64,000 nucleotides of DNA, taken from assembly GCA_033060915.1 (NCBI GenBank), contig CM065386.1:7085001-7149000 (forward strand), written 5' to 3'. Below the pieces are notes generated by a model. It worked only from the letters and a program-made list of their open reading frames with translations, made no database searches and was not told the DNA's origin. Both the position numbers and the translations under genes were made by a program. Positions 1-11,619 of the stretch are shown piece after piece (positions within the stretch are counted from its first letter, which is position 1; each line of letters begins with the position of its first letter). The stretch comes from Euryodendron excelsum. Its lineage: Eukaryota > Streptophyta > Magnoliopsida > Ericales > Pentaphylacaceae.

Positions 1-2364
1 AGTGTAATCTTTGTCCCCTAATGAAGTATTTGATAGCCTTTAATGGGTATTATTATAGATTTTTAGCAATAAATTGATCTAAACTGTTTTTATATCTATA
101 TTGCAGGTTTTTGGTGTTAAATTGGTGGAAAAAGGGGCTTAAAGGAGAGAAGACCGTCCGGGCGGACCGTTCGGACGGTTAAACCGTTCGGACGGTGCGT
201 TCGGACGGACAAATTACCGTTCGGACACCTAGGCCGTTTGGACGGACAAGGGACCGTTCGGATGCCCCGTTTAGACCGGCGAATTACCGTTCGGACGGTG
301 CGACGGATATTGGAGTTCCAGAGTCTATATTTCCCGTCCAAAGCCGTTCCAGAGGCGTTATTTTCCGTCCAAAGCCGTTCCAAAGTCGTCTTTTTCCGTT
401 CGAAGAATTACCGAGCCGATTTTCCTCGTCCGAAGACCATCCGAACGGTGAAATAACCGTCCGAACGGTTATGGCACCATCTGGACGGTGCGTCTGGACG
501 AATATCAGACGCTCTTAAAACGCACTTCGGACGGTGAGCGCAGATTTGCCCTACAACCCAGCAGTCGAAGAAAAGGAGGGATATATTAGATTTTAGGGTT
601 TCCAGCTACGGGTAGAGAGGAAAAATAGGAAAAAATCTTGTATTTTGCTTAGATTTAATTTACTTTGTTGTATTTAGGGCTTTTGGAAGTATTTAGATAG
701 ATTTCTTGGGTTGATTTAGTGTAAACTCTCATATTCTCTACATTTCAATATATATACACTTTTGAGTTAAAATCAAGATATGGTCTCTACACTTTGGAAA
801 ACTTTCAACCATGGATTCTTCAAGCTAAACTTATTGTTTGGGAGCAAATGTAAAGATCTACCAAGGAATGCATGGAAAATGAAAGGGGAGTTCTTGCATC
901 TTATTCAATATCTTGTTTACTTATTTTTCTCTAATTATGTTGGAATTAATTTGTGTAGAAATCTTAAATCTATAATCATAGTTAATAATATGTGATTTAT
1001 TTCCTAAGAACCCATAAATTATGATAAAACTTAATTTCAAAATAATTAGAGATCCCTAAAATTTCAAAGCTAAATCTTTCGAATCAAGGGCCTTTGGACG
1101 GTTCTTGATTCGAGTTAACCGAAACTCCCAATTTCAAATTCCATGCTAGAATTGGTAGATTGGAACATTTGAACCCAAACCCCCTTCTTTAATCAAGTTA
1201 AATCTCTATTTGTGTTCATTTAGAATTCCGGTTAAATTAAGAGTTGATTTAGTGTTAAGTGTGGTTGTTGTAGTAGAATATTTATAATTGTCAATTCACT
1301 TTAGCTAGAAGTAAGTTATAGGTTTAAATTTCATTTTAATTGCTTGCCTAGTTGTTAGTAAATCAAACCCTCAAACACCAAAAGATTTTCGGTCAAATTT
1401 TAACTAACATAGCAATCGATTTCACTCTTAGTTTGCGGTTGCAATCTGAACATATTTCTAAAGTCTACTCGTTCCTATTGCTAAATTGGCACAGGTCTCT
1501 TGGGATAACACGATAGTGGGAGTACCCCACTTAAACTACAAGCACCTCCATCGCGGTGAGCGTGGAAGGGACGAGTCAGTATATGTGTGTGTGTGTGTGT
1601 GTGTATGAGAGAGAGAGAGAGAGAGAGAGTGTAAGAAGGGCATAAATATCTTTTATATGGTCAAAAAAAGAATATATCTCATGGAATATTCCTACAGAGG
1701 GTTTAGCTGGCGATTTTTATTCCTACAAGAGATCTAGCTACCTATTTTTGAAACCAAGGAAGTTTGGCTGAAATTATCCTATTTATATATACATGAAGAA
1801 GGCAAAGAGTTACAACACGACATTATTAGATTTGTTGAGGAAGATGGAGCTTGTAGATGGATTGCAACCACAGCATGTTGGAGACTTTGATTTGAAATTT
1901 TGATAAAAATATTTTTTTATTAGTTTTCTAATAATTTTTTTTTAAAAAATATCAATAAAATTCTAAAAAAGCAACAAGTGGCATAAATAATGTTAGATTG
2001 AGAATTATTTTTAGAGGAATGTTAGATAGAGAGTTAGTTTCACAAAAAGTGTTATTTTGACAAAACACTCCTTACTTATTGATGACAAGATATTACTCGT
2101 GCCTACAGCACTCTCCACAAAATCTAAACGTGCATGTATTATATGCTATTTAGTCGTGGGTTTTTTAATAAATTGTGTGGTCTCAGTAGCCAATAATTAG
2201 CATAAAATTTTTGAACGCAAACATATGTAGCTTAGACAAATTTACAATCTTGATGCTTTTGGATTATTGCTCACTCCCATTGACTTCAAGTCTTATCTTA
2301 TCAAAACATATTTTCAGTAGCAAAAACACATATATTGTGTTTTGTATGTATCCATGCAGTATGT
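1..2364. repeat. Repeat-rich left edge with CCGTTCGGACGG-like motif cluster
   Basis: No gene is supported here. Positions about 148-540 are packed with variants of the short motif CCGTTCGGACGG and its reverse complement, which produce spurious ORFs on both strands. The rest to about 1580 is AT-rich and resembles the non-coding end of an LTR retrotransposon (inference; I found no second LTR or primer site). A (GT)n(GA)n microsatellite lies at about 1587-1630. From 1640 to 2364 I see nothing but AT-rich DNA. Confidence 0.4.
1587..1630. repeat. (GT)n-(GA)n microsatellite
   Basis: A run of GT dinucleotides is followed directly by GA dinucleotides. It is a simple sequence repeat with no visible function. 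Confidence 0.9.
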
Positions 2365-2373
2365 CCAAAACAT
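2365..2373. repeat. Left 9-bp target-site duplication of the MULE
   Basis: CCAAAACAT directly precedes the first base of the MULE terminal repeat, and the same nine bases directly follow its last base at 13600-13608. A 9-bp duplication is the hallmark of Mutator superfamily insertion. The right flank contains further copies of this word, so the match alone is a little weaker than usual, but its exact abutment to both ends is convincing. Confidence 0.9.
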
Positions 2374-2455
2374 GGGCCATTTACCAAAAGGTATTTATTT
2401 TATTCAATATATATTAAACCATGGTTACTTTTTCAATATTTACGAAAGAACGGTT
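2374..2455 (+). repeat. Left terminal inverted repeat of MULE
   Basis: This begins GGGCCATTTACC and matches the reverse complement of 13515-13599 with small indels; the longest shared block is CAATATATATTAAACC. It is the expected transposase recognition end of a Mutator-type element. Confidence 0.88.
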
Positions 2456-2464
2456 AAACATCAA

Positions 2465-2760
2465 TATGCATGACGTTTTAGAAATAGCGTCAATCGTAAT
2501 GACAATTTCGATTTCAATTTCGAAAAATTGCGTAAACAAAAGTAAAACGTTAATGCAAATGACGTTTTTCGTTTGGTTATAAAAGCGTCAATCGAAACAG
2601 TGTTATACGTTAAAAAGCTAAAACTAAAAACGTCAATCATATTGACGATTTTTCTCGAGAGAAAAAAGCGTCAATAGGATTGACGCTTTCACTTACATTA
2701 TAGTCTTATATGTTGACGCTTTTAGGTCATATATGCTCAGTTTGTTCGAAAGCGTCATTA
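2465..2760. repeat. Left subterminal array of TGACG/CGTCA hairpin motifs
   Basis: About ten copies of CGTCA or TGACG occur here in alternating orientation, flanked by A-runs and T-runs so that many pairs form short hairpins. The best is at 2665-2689: an 11-bp perfect arm (AAAGCGTCAAT), a 3-nt loop, and the exact complement. The same motif family fills 13335-13520 at the other end. Subterminal repeats commonly bind transposase. TGACG is also the core bound by plant TGA-type bZIP factors. Either role is inferred. Confidence 0.8.
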
Positions 2761-3933
2761 CGTTTCCCATCTACTAGCGCCGCAGCCGCCCTCTCCAGCC
2801 AACGACAACGACGAACCCTCCAGCAGACGACGACGAACTCTCTAGCCGACGAAGCCCTCCATCGTTAGATACATGTTCGTCTCCCTCTCTCTCTTCTATT
2901 AGTGGAATGGTACAGCGATTATGTTTTTATTTTTTGGTTTATGAGTAGAATGATACATGTTCGTCTCCCTCTCTCTCTTTTATTCATCTCCAAACTGATT
3001 TCCATGAGAGCATTAGTTTGTTCATTTAATATTTACTGTTTAATCTATGATGATGATAATAATGAAGATCTAAAAGAAAAGAAAAGGATAGTATTCTCCA
3101 CTAGCAATGACTGGAAGAAAGATATAAGTTATTGTTCATTGCAAATCATCCTCTTGGATTTCTGAGGTTTAAATTTCGTATCCCAATTATTTGAATTAGT
3201 GTTATGTATTTAAGTTAGTTTTATAATAACTAAATACTATGTCTTACCTATTTTATAATAACTAAATTTTGTATCCCAATTATTTGAGTTAGTTTTTTGC
3301 TACATACTACAATGGTGCTAGTGATGGTGGACTATTTGAATCCAAGAGTCTGAGTGCTTATATGTTTATTATGTCAAGAGCTTAATAACTTTGGGTCATA
3401 CTAAGTATGCGAGATATTTAGTTAGAAAATTTCTCTTGTTCATTGTGATGGTTGATAATATATCTTTCCAATGAAGTTTTAGGTTTAAAATGATCATAAT
3501 ATCTATTAATAAGTAGCATGCTGTAGATCTTATTTTGTAAAATTCAAATGAAATGTAACCTCATTTGTAAGGAAAATGCAAGATGTACATATGTTCACTT
3601 GCTTTACAACATTGCTTCTTATACAATCTACTGTTGAGGTTAAATTGCAGCTTCTTAATTTTAGCTATTCTAACAATCTAACTACAAGTAGTTAAATTGC
3701 AGCTATTAGTGGAATGGTTGAAACTCGAGGAGTTCCAAGTTTAAAATAGAAAAATTGTTAAAATTGAAAATATAGTGGTACCATATTATAAGAAAGACGA
3801 AAATAATGAGGACATTCCCATTCTATTTTGAAATATAGTGTCTGTGTGTATTTTTATATAACTTCATCTAACTTGTACTGAAGCTTTATCTAACTACTAA
3901 TTTCATATGTTTACCTACAGTAAGGTTGATTGA
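2761..3933 (+). other. Probable 5' leader and intron of the MULE transposase
   Basis: A GC-rich stretch at about 2770-2870 with CCGCAGCCGCC and repeated GACGACGA looks like a 5' untranslated exon. It is followed by AT-rich, intron-like DNA that ends TTACCTACAG at 3920, just before the transposase ATG. A phrase containing ACATGTTCGTCTCCCTCTCT occurs twice (about 2872 and 2956), a local duplication. I see no other gene. Confidence 0.4.
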
Positions 3934-6824
3934 ATGGGTACTGTAAAGGTGATGTGCTATTAGGGGGGAACAATAGTACAAGACCCTGACGAAGGCATAT
4001 CATATGATACCGAAGCGAAGGGGTTTTACACTATATAACGCAGAATAACACTAGAAGAGTTAGAACAATTTCTTATACCCAAAGTTGTAGATGAAGGGGA
4101 AAATATTCATTTGAAGTTGATATGCAGACATCAACGCAGACATCCCCATAGACAATGGGAGAGGTTCATTTATTATAAGAAGGTGCCCATCAATGATGAC
4201 ATGACCTTAGATAGTGTGTTGGACATCCTGCCATGTTTTCCCACACTGAATTATGTTGAATTGTACGTGGAGAAAGAAAACATAACGAGTAGGTTGAATG
4301 AACCAGATCCGATGTATTCAGGTTATGGGGCATACAATGTTCCCGGCTCATTCACTGGAATGTTGACTCAGGGGGCATACAGTGGCATTCCCGGCTCATT
4401 CACTAGGATGCTGACTCAAGAATCTTACAGGAGGGCTTCGCAGTATGCCGATATGTCCCCACTTCCATATTATCCAACGTATGGGTCATACACAGCCGGG
4501 ACATCACAGATGCAACACGACATTGGTACAAATTCAGGAGCTGAGCGTCTATCTCCAATTCACCTATCGACATCCCCAGTTGACAGGTTCCACCAGCCTG
4601 TTGACGAGTACGTTGATATGGTTGGTGATGGAGCTGAGGGATGCATACCTGACAGTGCAGGTTTTGATCTGGAAGTGGACGAAGACATTGACGCTCAACT
4701 AATGACTGATGATGAATCTGATGATAAAGGGCCTGAATTTGGTGAACTGCCATCGTCTTCAGTTGGTATACCCGAACGGTACATTCCTATCCCTTTCTTC
4801 ACAAACTTGGAGGGGGTTGGTGACGCTACCGTAACTAGTCGGGAGCTTTATTGTCGTGGACACATATGGACCTCGGAGACCGTAGAGTTCAAAAAGGGGA
4901 TGATCTGTAAAGACAAAAATTCGGTGAAGTATGCAGTAAAGATGTACAATGTAAAGAAAAGAAAAGAGTATGTGGTGGTGGAAACGGGCAAGAGGGGTTG
5001 GGATGTAAGGTGCAAGCATGATTGCAGTTGGAGGTTTTGAGCCTCAAAGAAAGAGAAACATGGTTTCTTTGAGGTAAAGACGTATCCCGGTCCACATCAT
5101 TGTGTGTTTGCAAGATTGCAGAGGGACCATTGTAACATTGATACTGATCTCATTACGACGGTCATACTGGACTCAGTTAAGGTAAACTATATTTCTTTTA
5201 AACCAATGTAACTTAAAATTAAAACGGGAGTTGTTTATATGTACACTTGAACGTGGTCGATGTTTGTGTACAGGCAGATGCGGAAACGAAGGTGGCATCG
5301 CTTATCACCACCGTACGAACTGCATTGGAGTACACAGTATCTTACAGGAAGGCATGGCTTGCAAAAACAAGAGCCATTGAGGTCATATTTGGGAATTGGG
5401 ACGAGTCGTACATGAAGCTTCCCCGGTACATGACAGCACTACAAACTTTTAATACTGGGATAGGTGTAGACTAAAATGTGTTGCCGTCGACTACGCCGGA
5501 TGAGGTGGTGTTTAATTATGTGTTCTGGGCTTTCAAACCCGCCATCGATGGATTCGCTCACTGCCCTCCTGTTATCGGCATTGATGGAACTTTCCTTAAT
5601 GGCAAATACATTGGGAAGATGCTGGTAGCTACCGCATCAACTGGCGACCAACACATTTTACCACTTGCTTTTGCCATTGTAGATGAAGAGACTACAGCGT
5701 CGTGGTCATGGTTTATTAAGAACTTAAGACGACATGTAGTGCCTAACCGTGAGGGCATCACGTTGATATCTGATTGGCACAGGGGCCTGTTGAATGCTGT
5801 TGCGCGATACTGGGAATATCCGCATTTGCGACCAACTGGATATCATCGATATTACCTCAGACACGTCCGTAGTAACTTCAACAAGAAATTCAGCAACACA
5901 AAACTTATGGATTTGATATGGAGCGCTGGTAGTTGCCATCAAATTCGAAAGTTCAACTTGATTATGAAAGAGATTGAAAATCTTAAACCAGAGGCATTAA
6001 ATTAGTTGCAAGAGATGGAGGCTGAAAAGTGGACACTTGCACATGATGGAGGTCGTAGGTGGGGGATTTTGACTACAAATCTATCTGAAAGATTTAACAG
6101 TGTATTGAGGGGTGCTCGGAATGTGCCCATCACGGCATGTGTGGAAACTACATTCCACCGGCTTGTTAAGTATTTTGACGAGAGGAGAATTGAGTGTATT
6201 AAGAATCGGGCTGCTGGTTTGCGGTATGGCCGCAAGCTATAAAAACAAATTGAAAAATACCAGTGCAAAGGAAATACACATTTGTTGAGAGCGTTTAACA
6301 GGTAAATGCGCTACCATAACTTTTAAGCTGATCAATATTTTTGTGACAATGACACTGATTTAAATTTCGTTCACAGGCAAGAAGGTGAATACGAGGTTGA
6401 AACAACACACCACGGGATGCTGGGTGGGCACAAGCAGGTTGTAAGACTTAACCAGCCCAGCAGTTCTTGTTCAAAATACATCATCAACAAATATCCATGT
6501 TCAAACATGCTTACTGTCACTGCGGACTTAGGCGTCGATCCGTTTTACTTGGTGGCGCTAGAGTATAGAATTGATACATACCCACGCATTTGGGATTCTA
6601 ATTTTAGCCCAATGCCCCATGAAGATTACTGGCCCTTGAGTAGTATGCCGACGTTGCTCCCCAATACAGGCCGTTTGCGATCACTGAATCTAAAGCCCGA
6701 TTGGCCCAAAACAGCTCGTATTCGCTATGAAATGGACACCTCTAGGCAAAAGCACAGCTACCACTGCAGTCTTTGTCAACAAACTGGCCATGACAAGCGA
6801 AAATGTCTGGAGAGGCTTCGGTGA
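3934..6824 (+). pseudogene. MULE transposase, degenerate, six in-frame stops, no frameshift
   Basis: This would catalyse DDE cut-and-paste transposition of the host element. Exons: 3934-5181, 5274-6301 and 6377-6824, with GT-AG introns. Domains: an N-terminal region opening MGTVKVMC as in plant MULE proteins; a MuDR-type DNA-binding region near 4890-5040 (KRGWDVRCKHDCSW); the MULE catalytic domain with first Asp in GIDGTF (about 5580) and second in ISDWHRG (about 5772); a SWIM-like segment with PCSN where PCSH is usual; and a C-terminal zinc knuckle CSLCQQTGHDKRKC. Stops lie at 3961, 4036, 5038, 5472, 6003 and 6240. Each is one C-to-T or G-to-A change from a plausible sense codon, and the Trp in ISDWHRG (usually Arg) fits the same change. 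No indel breaks the frame. Confidence 0.88.
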
Positions 6825-7100
6825 GTGGCTTAGTAGTAGTTATTGTTTAGACACCTTAATGTATTTTGGACACCTTAAGTAACTGTATTTTGTTATGGAT
6901 GTAATTTAGTTTGTTATGTAATAGTAGTTCTGTTGTCTCTATGCATTCATGGACTTAGAATAACATGGACTCATATTACATGAAACAGAAAATCTCAAAT
7001 ACCACTACATCGATATGTTATATGGAACATAAGATGGCAAATAGTACCGTTACATATTAACTAACTTCACACCAAACTTAACTAAAAACATGAATAAGCT
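6825..7100. other. Convergent intergenic gap between transposase and accessory gene
   Basis: This 276-bp AT-rich gap separates the 3' ends of two convergent genes of the MULE. It should hold both polyadenylation regions. I see no other feature. Confidence 0.5.
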
Positions 7101-7757
7101 TTATGGACCATGTTCGTAACAGCACAGTGGTTTTTCAGCAACCGAAAGACTACTAGGTAGATAGTTAATATAGTCATCGTCGCCTTCTTCTTCTGAGAAG
7201 TCCGAAAGTTCTGAGTCAGATACCAACAGCGGATCTTCAATAATGTCTATTATTCGTTGTGTTGGATCATCACATTCTTTCTTCGCATGCTCTGTAAAAT
7301 GATACCTATCCAACCTTCGTTGTATTTGATTAATCTCGCGTTCGAGCGCTTTTATGACCTTACTACTTGAATATGACGGACTGCCCCACACCTTAGCTGA
7401 ACAAGCCTTTGGGACACGAAGGTCATGCCATCGGCAATACATCTCTTGTTCACGCCGTTTATCAAGTAAGTCTTCCCACGGCAACATCAACCTGTTGCAT
7501 TGGTCGTCTGTCACACCACGGGGTGGTCGTTGGGAAGCCTCGCCAATGAATATGTGGCTAACCGGACTCGTTGTATCGTGCATTACGATAGGTTTGTTGT
7601 GAAATAGACGTTTTCGGCCATACCATTTGTTACCGATTGCATCCGTGTACGTACCCACCCTAAGGAAGTCCAACGAGGTTCGGTTGTTTGAGTGTGTCTC
7701 GTCGCCTAAGACTGTACGACTAGACGACGCACCGAAAAACCCTTTTCGCTTCGGCAT
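7101..7757 (-). CDS. MULE accessory protein of unknown function, 218 aa
   Basis: I do not recognise this protein. It is a single uninterrupted frame starting with ATG at 7757 (MPKRKGFFGASSSRT), with a basic N-terminus, a central stretch rich in charged residues (ALEREINQIQRRLDRYHF, possibly a short coiled coil), and an acidic segment near the C-terminus (SDSELSDFSEEEGDDDY). It lies tail to tail with the transposase gene, inside the element, and shares a divergent upstream region with the PMD gene. Its position relative to transposase is the same as mudrB in maize MuDR, but I see no sequence likeness to support calling it that. It is the only one of the three MULE genes without a premature stop. 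It may have introns I cannot see. Confidence 0.6.
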   Translation of the reverse strand: MPKRKGFFGASSSRTVLGDETHSNNRTSLDFLRVGTYTDAIGNKWYGRKRLFHNKPIVMHDTTSPVSHIFIGEASQRPPRGVTDDQCNRLMLPWEDLLDKRREQEMYCRWHDLRVPKACSAKVWGSPSYSSSKVIKALEREINQIQRRLDRYHFTEHAKKECDDPTQRIIDIIEDPLLVSDSELSDFSEEEGDDDYINYLPSSLSVAEKPLCCYEHGP

Positions 7758-8503
7758 CTTTATAGGTGTGGGTGAGGTTTATGACTTATTGACGTTATCA
7801 CACAACTTATATAGGCTATAATGGTTTCACGTGAAGCCTGTAATTGATTATCCAATTGATGCCAATATGTGGAGGACAATGTCTTCGTTTTGGACTCAGT
7901 GGTTCACGTGAAGTGTTACATATAGTGCAATGGATTCATACTTAACACTTGTGATGTCATCTTTCACTTCAGACTTCCATTAACCCCTTGTGACTTGTCA
8001 TGTCAATTGCTACAGCGTGACCAGGTGCGGTGCAATGCCTATAATGGGTTCACGTGATTCTTGAAATCGATTTACACTATAGGGTATGGTATATTCCTTT
8101 TCAAGCTTCACGTGAAGCTTGAAAGACCTTAACAATAAATACTTGTCATGTCAATTTTTGGAGCTATTTTCAATGACAGTGAGTAAATGAGGAAGTGAAA
8201 GATGATGAGACGTTGTTTGTAGATGATGGGGCCATTATTTATATAAATTCGTAATACCCCATGAACTATACATTATTGTATTGAACATTGTCCACCGGAT
8301 TTTACTTGATGGTTATCAACACTGTACAATGACATTGTTCGTAGATGACATTTGTAATATTGTTATTACCATTTACTTGTTGGTTATTAGCATTTATTCA
8401 TATAACTTTTTTGTAATTTATTTTTTTTTATCTATTTGCATTATTGTAGTTAATTCTCAGTCATTTTTAGCTAACTTTATAGTATGTGTACATCACAGCT
8501 CTT
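7758..8503. promoter_or_regulatory. Divergent promoter region with four G-boxes and a 26-bp palindrome
   Basis: This 746-bp gap lies between the start of the accessory gene (minus) and the PMD gene (plus). It contains four CACGTG G-box cores at 7828, 7905, 8051 and 8109, most in the longer context TTCACGTGAA. The last is the centre of a perfect 26-bp palindrome at 8099-8124. G-boxes are bound by plant bZIP and bHLH factors. That both genes are controlled from here is inferred from layout. The stretch 8230-8480 is AT-rich and featureless. Confidence 0.55.
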
Positions 8504-11487
8504 ATGGATATAGACGTGGCTGGACTACCCGGACCAGTTGACCTATCAGTTCTCACTTTACAGGAGCATCACAGGTCCTCTATTATATGGACGGGTCAGC
8601 AGGTTTGTGACTTCGTATTGACAAATATTACATTTTTCTTGTTATATATTTGCTTAATTATTTTCTTATTATTTCTTCTTACAGTGTGACTAGGTGCTTC
8701 ATTGTCGTCGTAATGACGCCGCATGCTGGGCTAGACCATTATCCCCTCGGATACTTCCGTACTTGATGCGTGCCGGTTTTTACAGGCTGTACCGAGTTAG
8801 TTATATTCAGCTTGACCATCCACTTATCACAGCCTTGGTCGAGAGGTGGCGGCAGGAGACTCATACATTTCACTTGCTAGTAGGAGAGGCCACCGTGACA
8901 TTACAGGATGTGTCTGTGTTAGTGGGCTTGCCTGTTGATGGTCAGCCGATTGGAGGCATAGATGGTGGGGGTGACGTACAGCATTGGTGGCAGATTTGCC
9001 GAGAGTTGTTGGGCGCTGAGCCCAACATCCAGGATTTCAGTGGTGGCCGTCTTAGGCTTTCGTGGCTATCTACCACATTTCAGCAGTTGCCAGACGATGC
9101 TGACGAGGTGACTGTACAGTACTATGCTAGGGCATATATCATGCAGCTCATTGGGGGGTTAGTATTGCCAGATAAGTCACAGAACTTGGTGAAGTTGATG
9201 TATCTACCATTCCTTAGAGATTTCGATCAGGCTTGGCGATATAGTTGGGGTGCGGCAGCCCTTGCCGTACTTTATCGGATGATGTGTCAGACGACTAAGA
9301 CTGACACGAAGGATATAGGAGGTATTTTAGTGTTGCTACAGGTATGTGGTCGTTATAAGAAATGTTATATCTTTATGACTTTTTATAAGGCATTATTCGT
9401 TATATTCTGCTATTTGTGTAACAGATATGGGTCTGGGAGAGATTCCCTAAGATTAGCCCACGTCGGTGTGTTGTACCGACTCTTGGACAACAGCCGCTAG
9501 ACATTGAAGATCAGCAGCACCTACTCGCTGGCCCGTGGGGTACTAGGTATTGTACTTATAAAAAAATAAAAAATTAGTTACGAAATGTGCAATTACTATT
9601 TAACTTTGTATGTTATTTAACTATATTTTGTATTGTTTTGAAAAAAGGTGGAAGAGTAAGTTTGCACTGGATAAAGTCCCCACCCACGTTGTTGCAGTGT
9701 ATAGAGACCAGTTTGATCGTTTGAGAGATGATGAGGTATGCTTTTAAGTGCTTACATTTTTTTTTCCTGACATTATGTAAACTAAGTACAGTATTAACTA
9801 TTTATCTCGTAAGCTGACATTTATATTGCATGATTTAGTTTGTGTGGCAGCCTTATGGTCGGCACGGTGAGATCATCGATACCCTCCCTGATTATTATCA
9901 TGCTGGGAGTGACATATGGATGGTTGAGGTTCCACTTATATGTTTTGACGTGGTGGAGTGGCATTTGCCTAGTCGTGTTCTTCGACAGTTTGGTCGTCGT
10001 CATGGCATACCTACAGCCCCCGACACTGGTATTGGTCTTCATAGCATAGATAGGCGGGGTAGGCCTGACACAGATTGGTTGCAGTTCCATAATATTTTTG
10101 TCACTAGATGGAGAGAGCGACGGCAACACATTATTGCCGGTGACCTTACAGAGGAGCCTATGTCATGCCACGACTCATACGTAGGGTGGTACCGATCTAT
10201 CACTCGCCCCTTGATGGGGAATCCGGCGCACAGGCCTTTGGCTGGCTACCTTGGAGTGGGGGGGAGACACGATATTTTGGTAAGAGTATTCAATAAAATA
10301 TACTATAGTACTATTGAATATAATAAATATATTTATTTTGGATGTTTCTAATATAATATTCGTTATGATTTATTGCGTTATAGGCCCAGTATGTCACCCT
10401 TATGCAGCAGCGGGCGGCTGACACCATTCGCGGATACGATGCTGATGCAGGTTTAGAGACACTAGTGTTCATCTGTGACATGTGTGACACGACCTTGCAC
10501 ATTATACGAGAGGATTACCGTAATAATGCGACTGTACCTGCTGATCCAGCCATGCCACCCCCGGCTACAGTTCCACCCCCATCGGATAGAGCTGGCCCTT
10601 CCACTCCTGTAGGTCCATCGCCTCCCACAGCAGGGCCTTCCATGTCCAGTCAGGTGACACACCGGTTAAAGGCCGTACCTACTGATGCAGCCATACCATC
10701 TCCCGTTCTAGTGCCACCCCGTGCAGATATAGTCGACCCTTGTACTCCGGTGGGTCCATCGGTCACCATATCGGGGCCATCTTCATCCAGTCAGGTGCCA
10801 TTGCAGTCCACTGATGTGGGGCCGTCCACAACTTACGTTCGACCAGATCCTTTGACGGCCCATCATCATCGTGCGTCCCCGGTACAGTATCATCAGGATT
10901 CATCGGCACCGTCTACATCCGGGGGCGACGTTATGGCACAAGCAGTTCAGCCACAGCCGATTGGCAGTGGGAGAGGACGCGCGGGACCTCCGCGTAGAGG
11001 TAGAGGCAGAGGCAGAGGCAGAGATACAGGACAGACAAAGGGTGGATCTGAGATGCATGAGTTCCGTAGGATGATAGCTACTACGGTTTTGGATAGAGTC
11101 ATCATACCGATGTTCACCGGCTCGTCATCAGATCTTTTTGGGGTAGATGATGAGATAGTGCACCATTCACCTCCACCAGAAGAGTGGGACCCACAGATCA
11201 CGCAGGAGCACCCACCATCGACTTCACAGACAGATGAGACGACAGTTGGGGATGTGCACCCACAGATAGATGAGGTATCACCTACACAGATACAGGCCCA
11301 GCAGGGGGTAGGTGGAGATGAGCAGACACAGGTCTCACAGATTACCCAGGAGCAGCCAGCACCGACCACGTAGGGTGATGAGGCGGTTGTAGGACATGTG
11401 GTCCCACAGGCTGAGGCATCCACAGCGCTCCCCATTGTATATCGCAGGAGCAAGAGACCTAGACGAGCACCCGCATGTGGTACATAG
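8504..11487 (+). pseudogene. Plant mobile domain (PMD) protein carried by the MULE, two premature stops
   Basis: This encodes a transposon-type protein with the plant mobile domain, the domain of Arabidopsis MAIN and MAIL1; its role in transposons is unknown. Exons by splice consensus and phase: 8504-8602, 8685-9341, 9425-9546, 9648-9735, 9839-10279 and 10384-11487. Diagnostic stretches are LVERWRQETHTFHLLVGEAT and VSVLVGLPVDGQPIG in exon 2, and WERFPKISPR in exon 3. The last exon encodes a Pro/Ser/Gln-rich tail with an RG-rich patch (RRGRGRGRGR). TAG stops interrupt exon 2 at 8691 and exon 6 at 11371; after the second, the frame stays open to TAG at 11485 with a basic end (YRRSKRPRRAP). Both stops could each be a CAG changed by one C-to-T. 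Confidence 0.8.
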
Positions 11488-11619
11488 GATGTATTTTATA
11501 TGCTCTCTTGTGGTCATTCGACAGATATTATATATTTTTTTGTACAGAACTCGTGTATATGTCATTAGTTTTAAGTAATATATGATCATATTTTGAAACA
11601 TTTCTGAGTATTACAATTG

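Noticed and set aside
4403..4753. Minus-strand ORF inside the transposase
   Set aside because: Shadow of the sense coding region, with no domain.
7101..7757. Naming the accessory gene mudrB
   Set aside because: Position is similar but I see no sequence likeness, so only the layout is reported.
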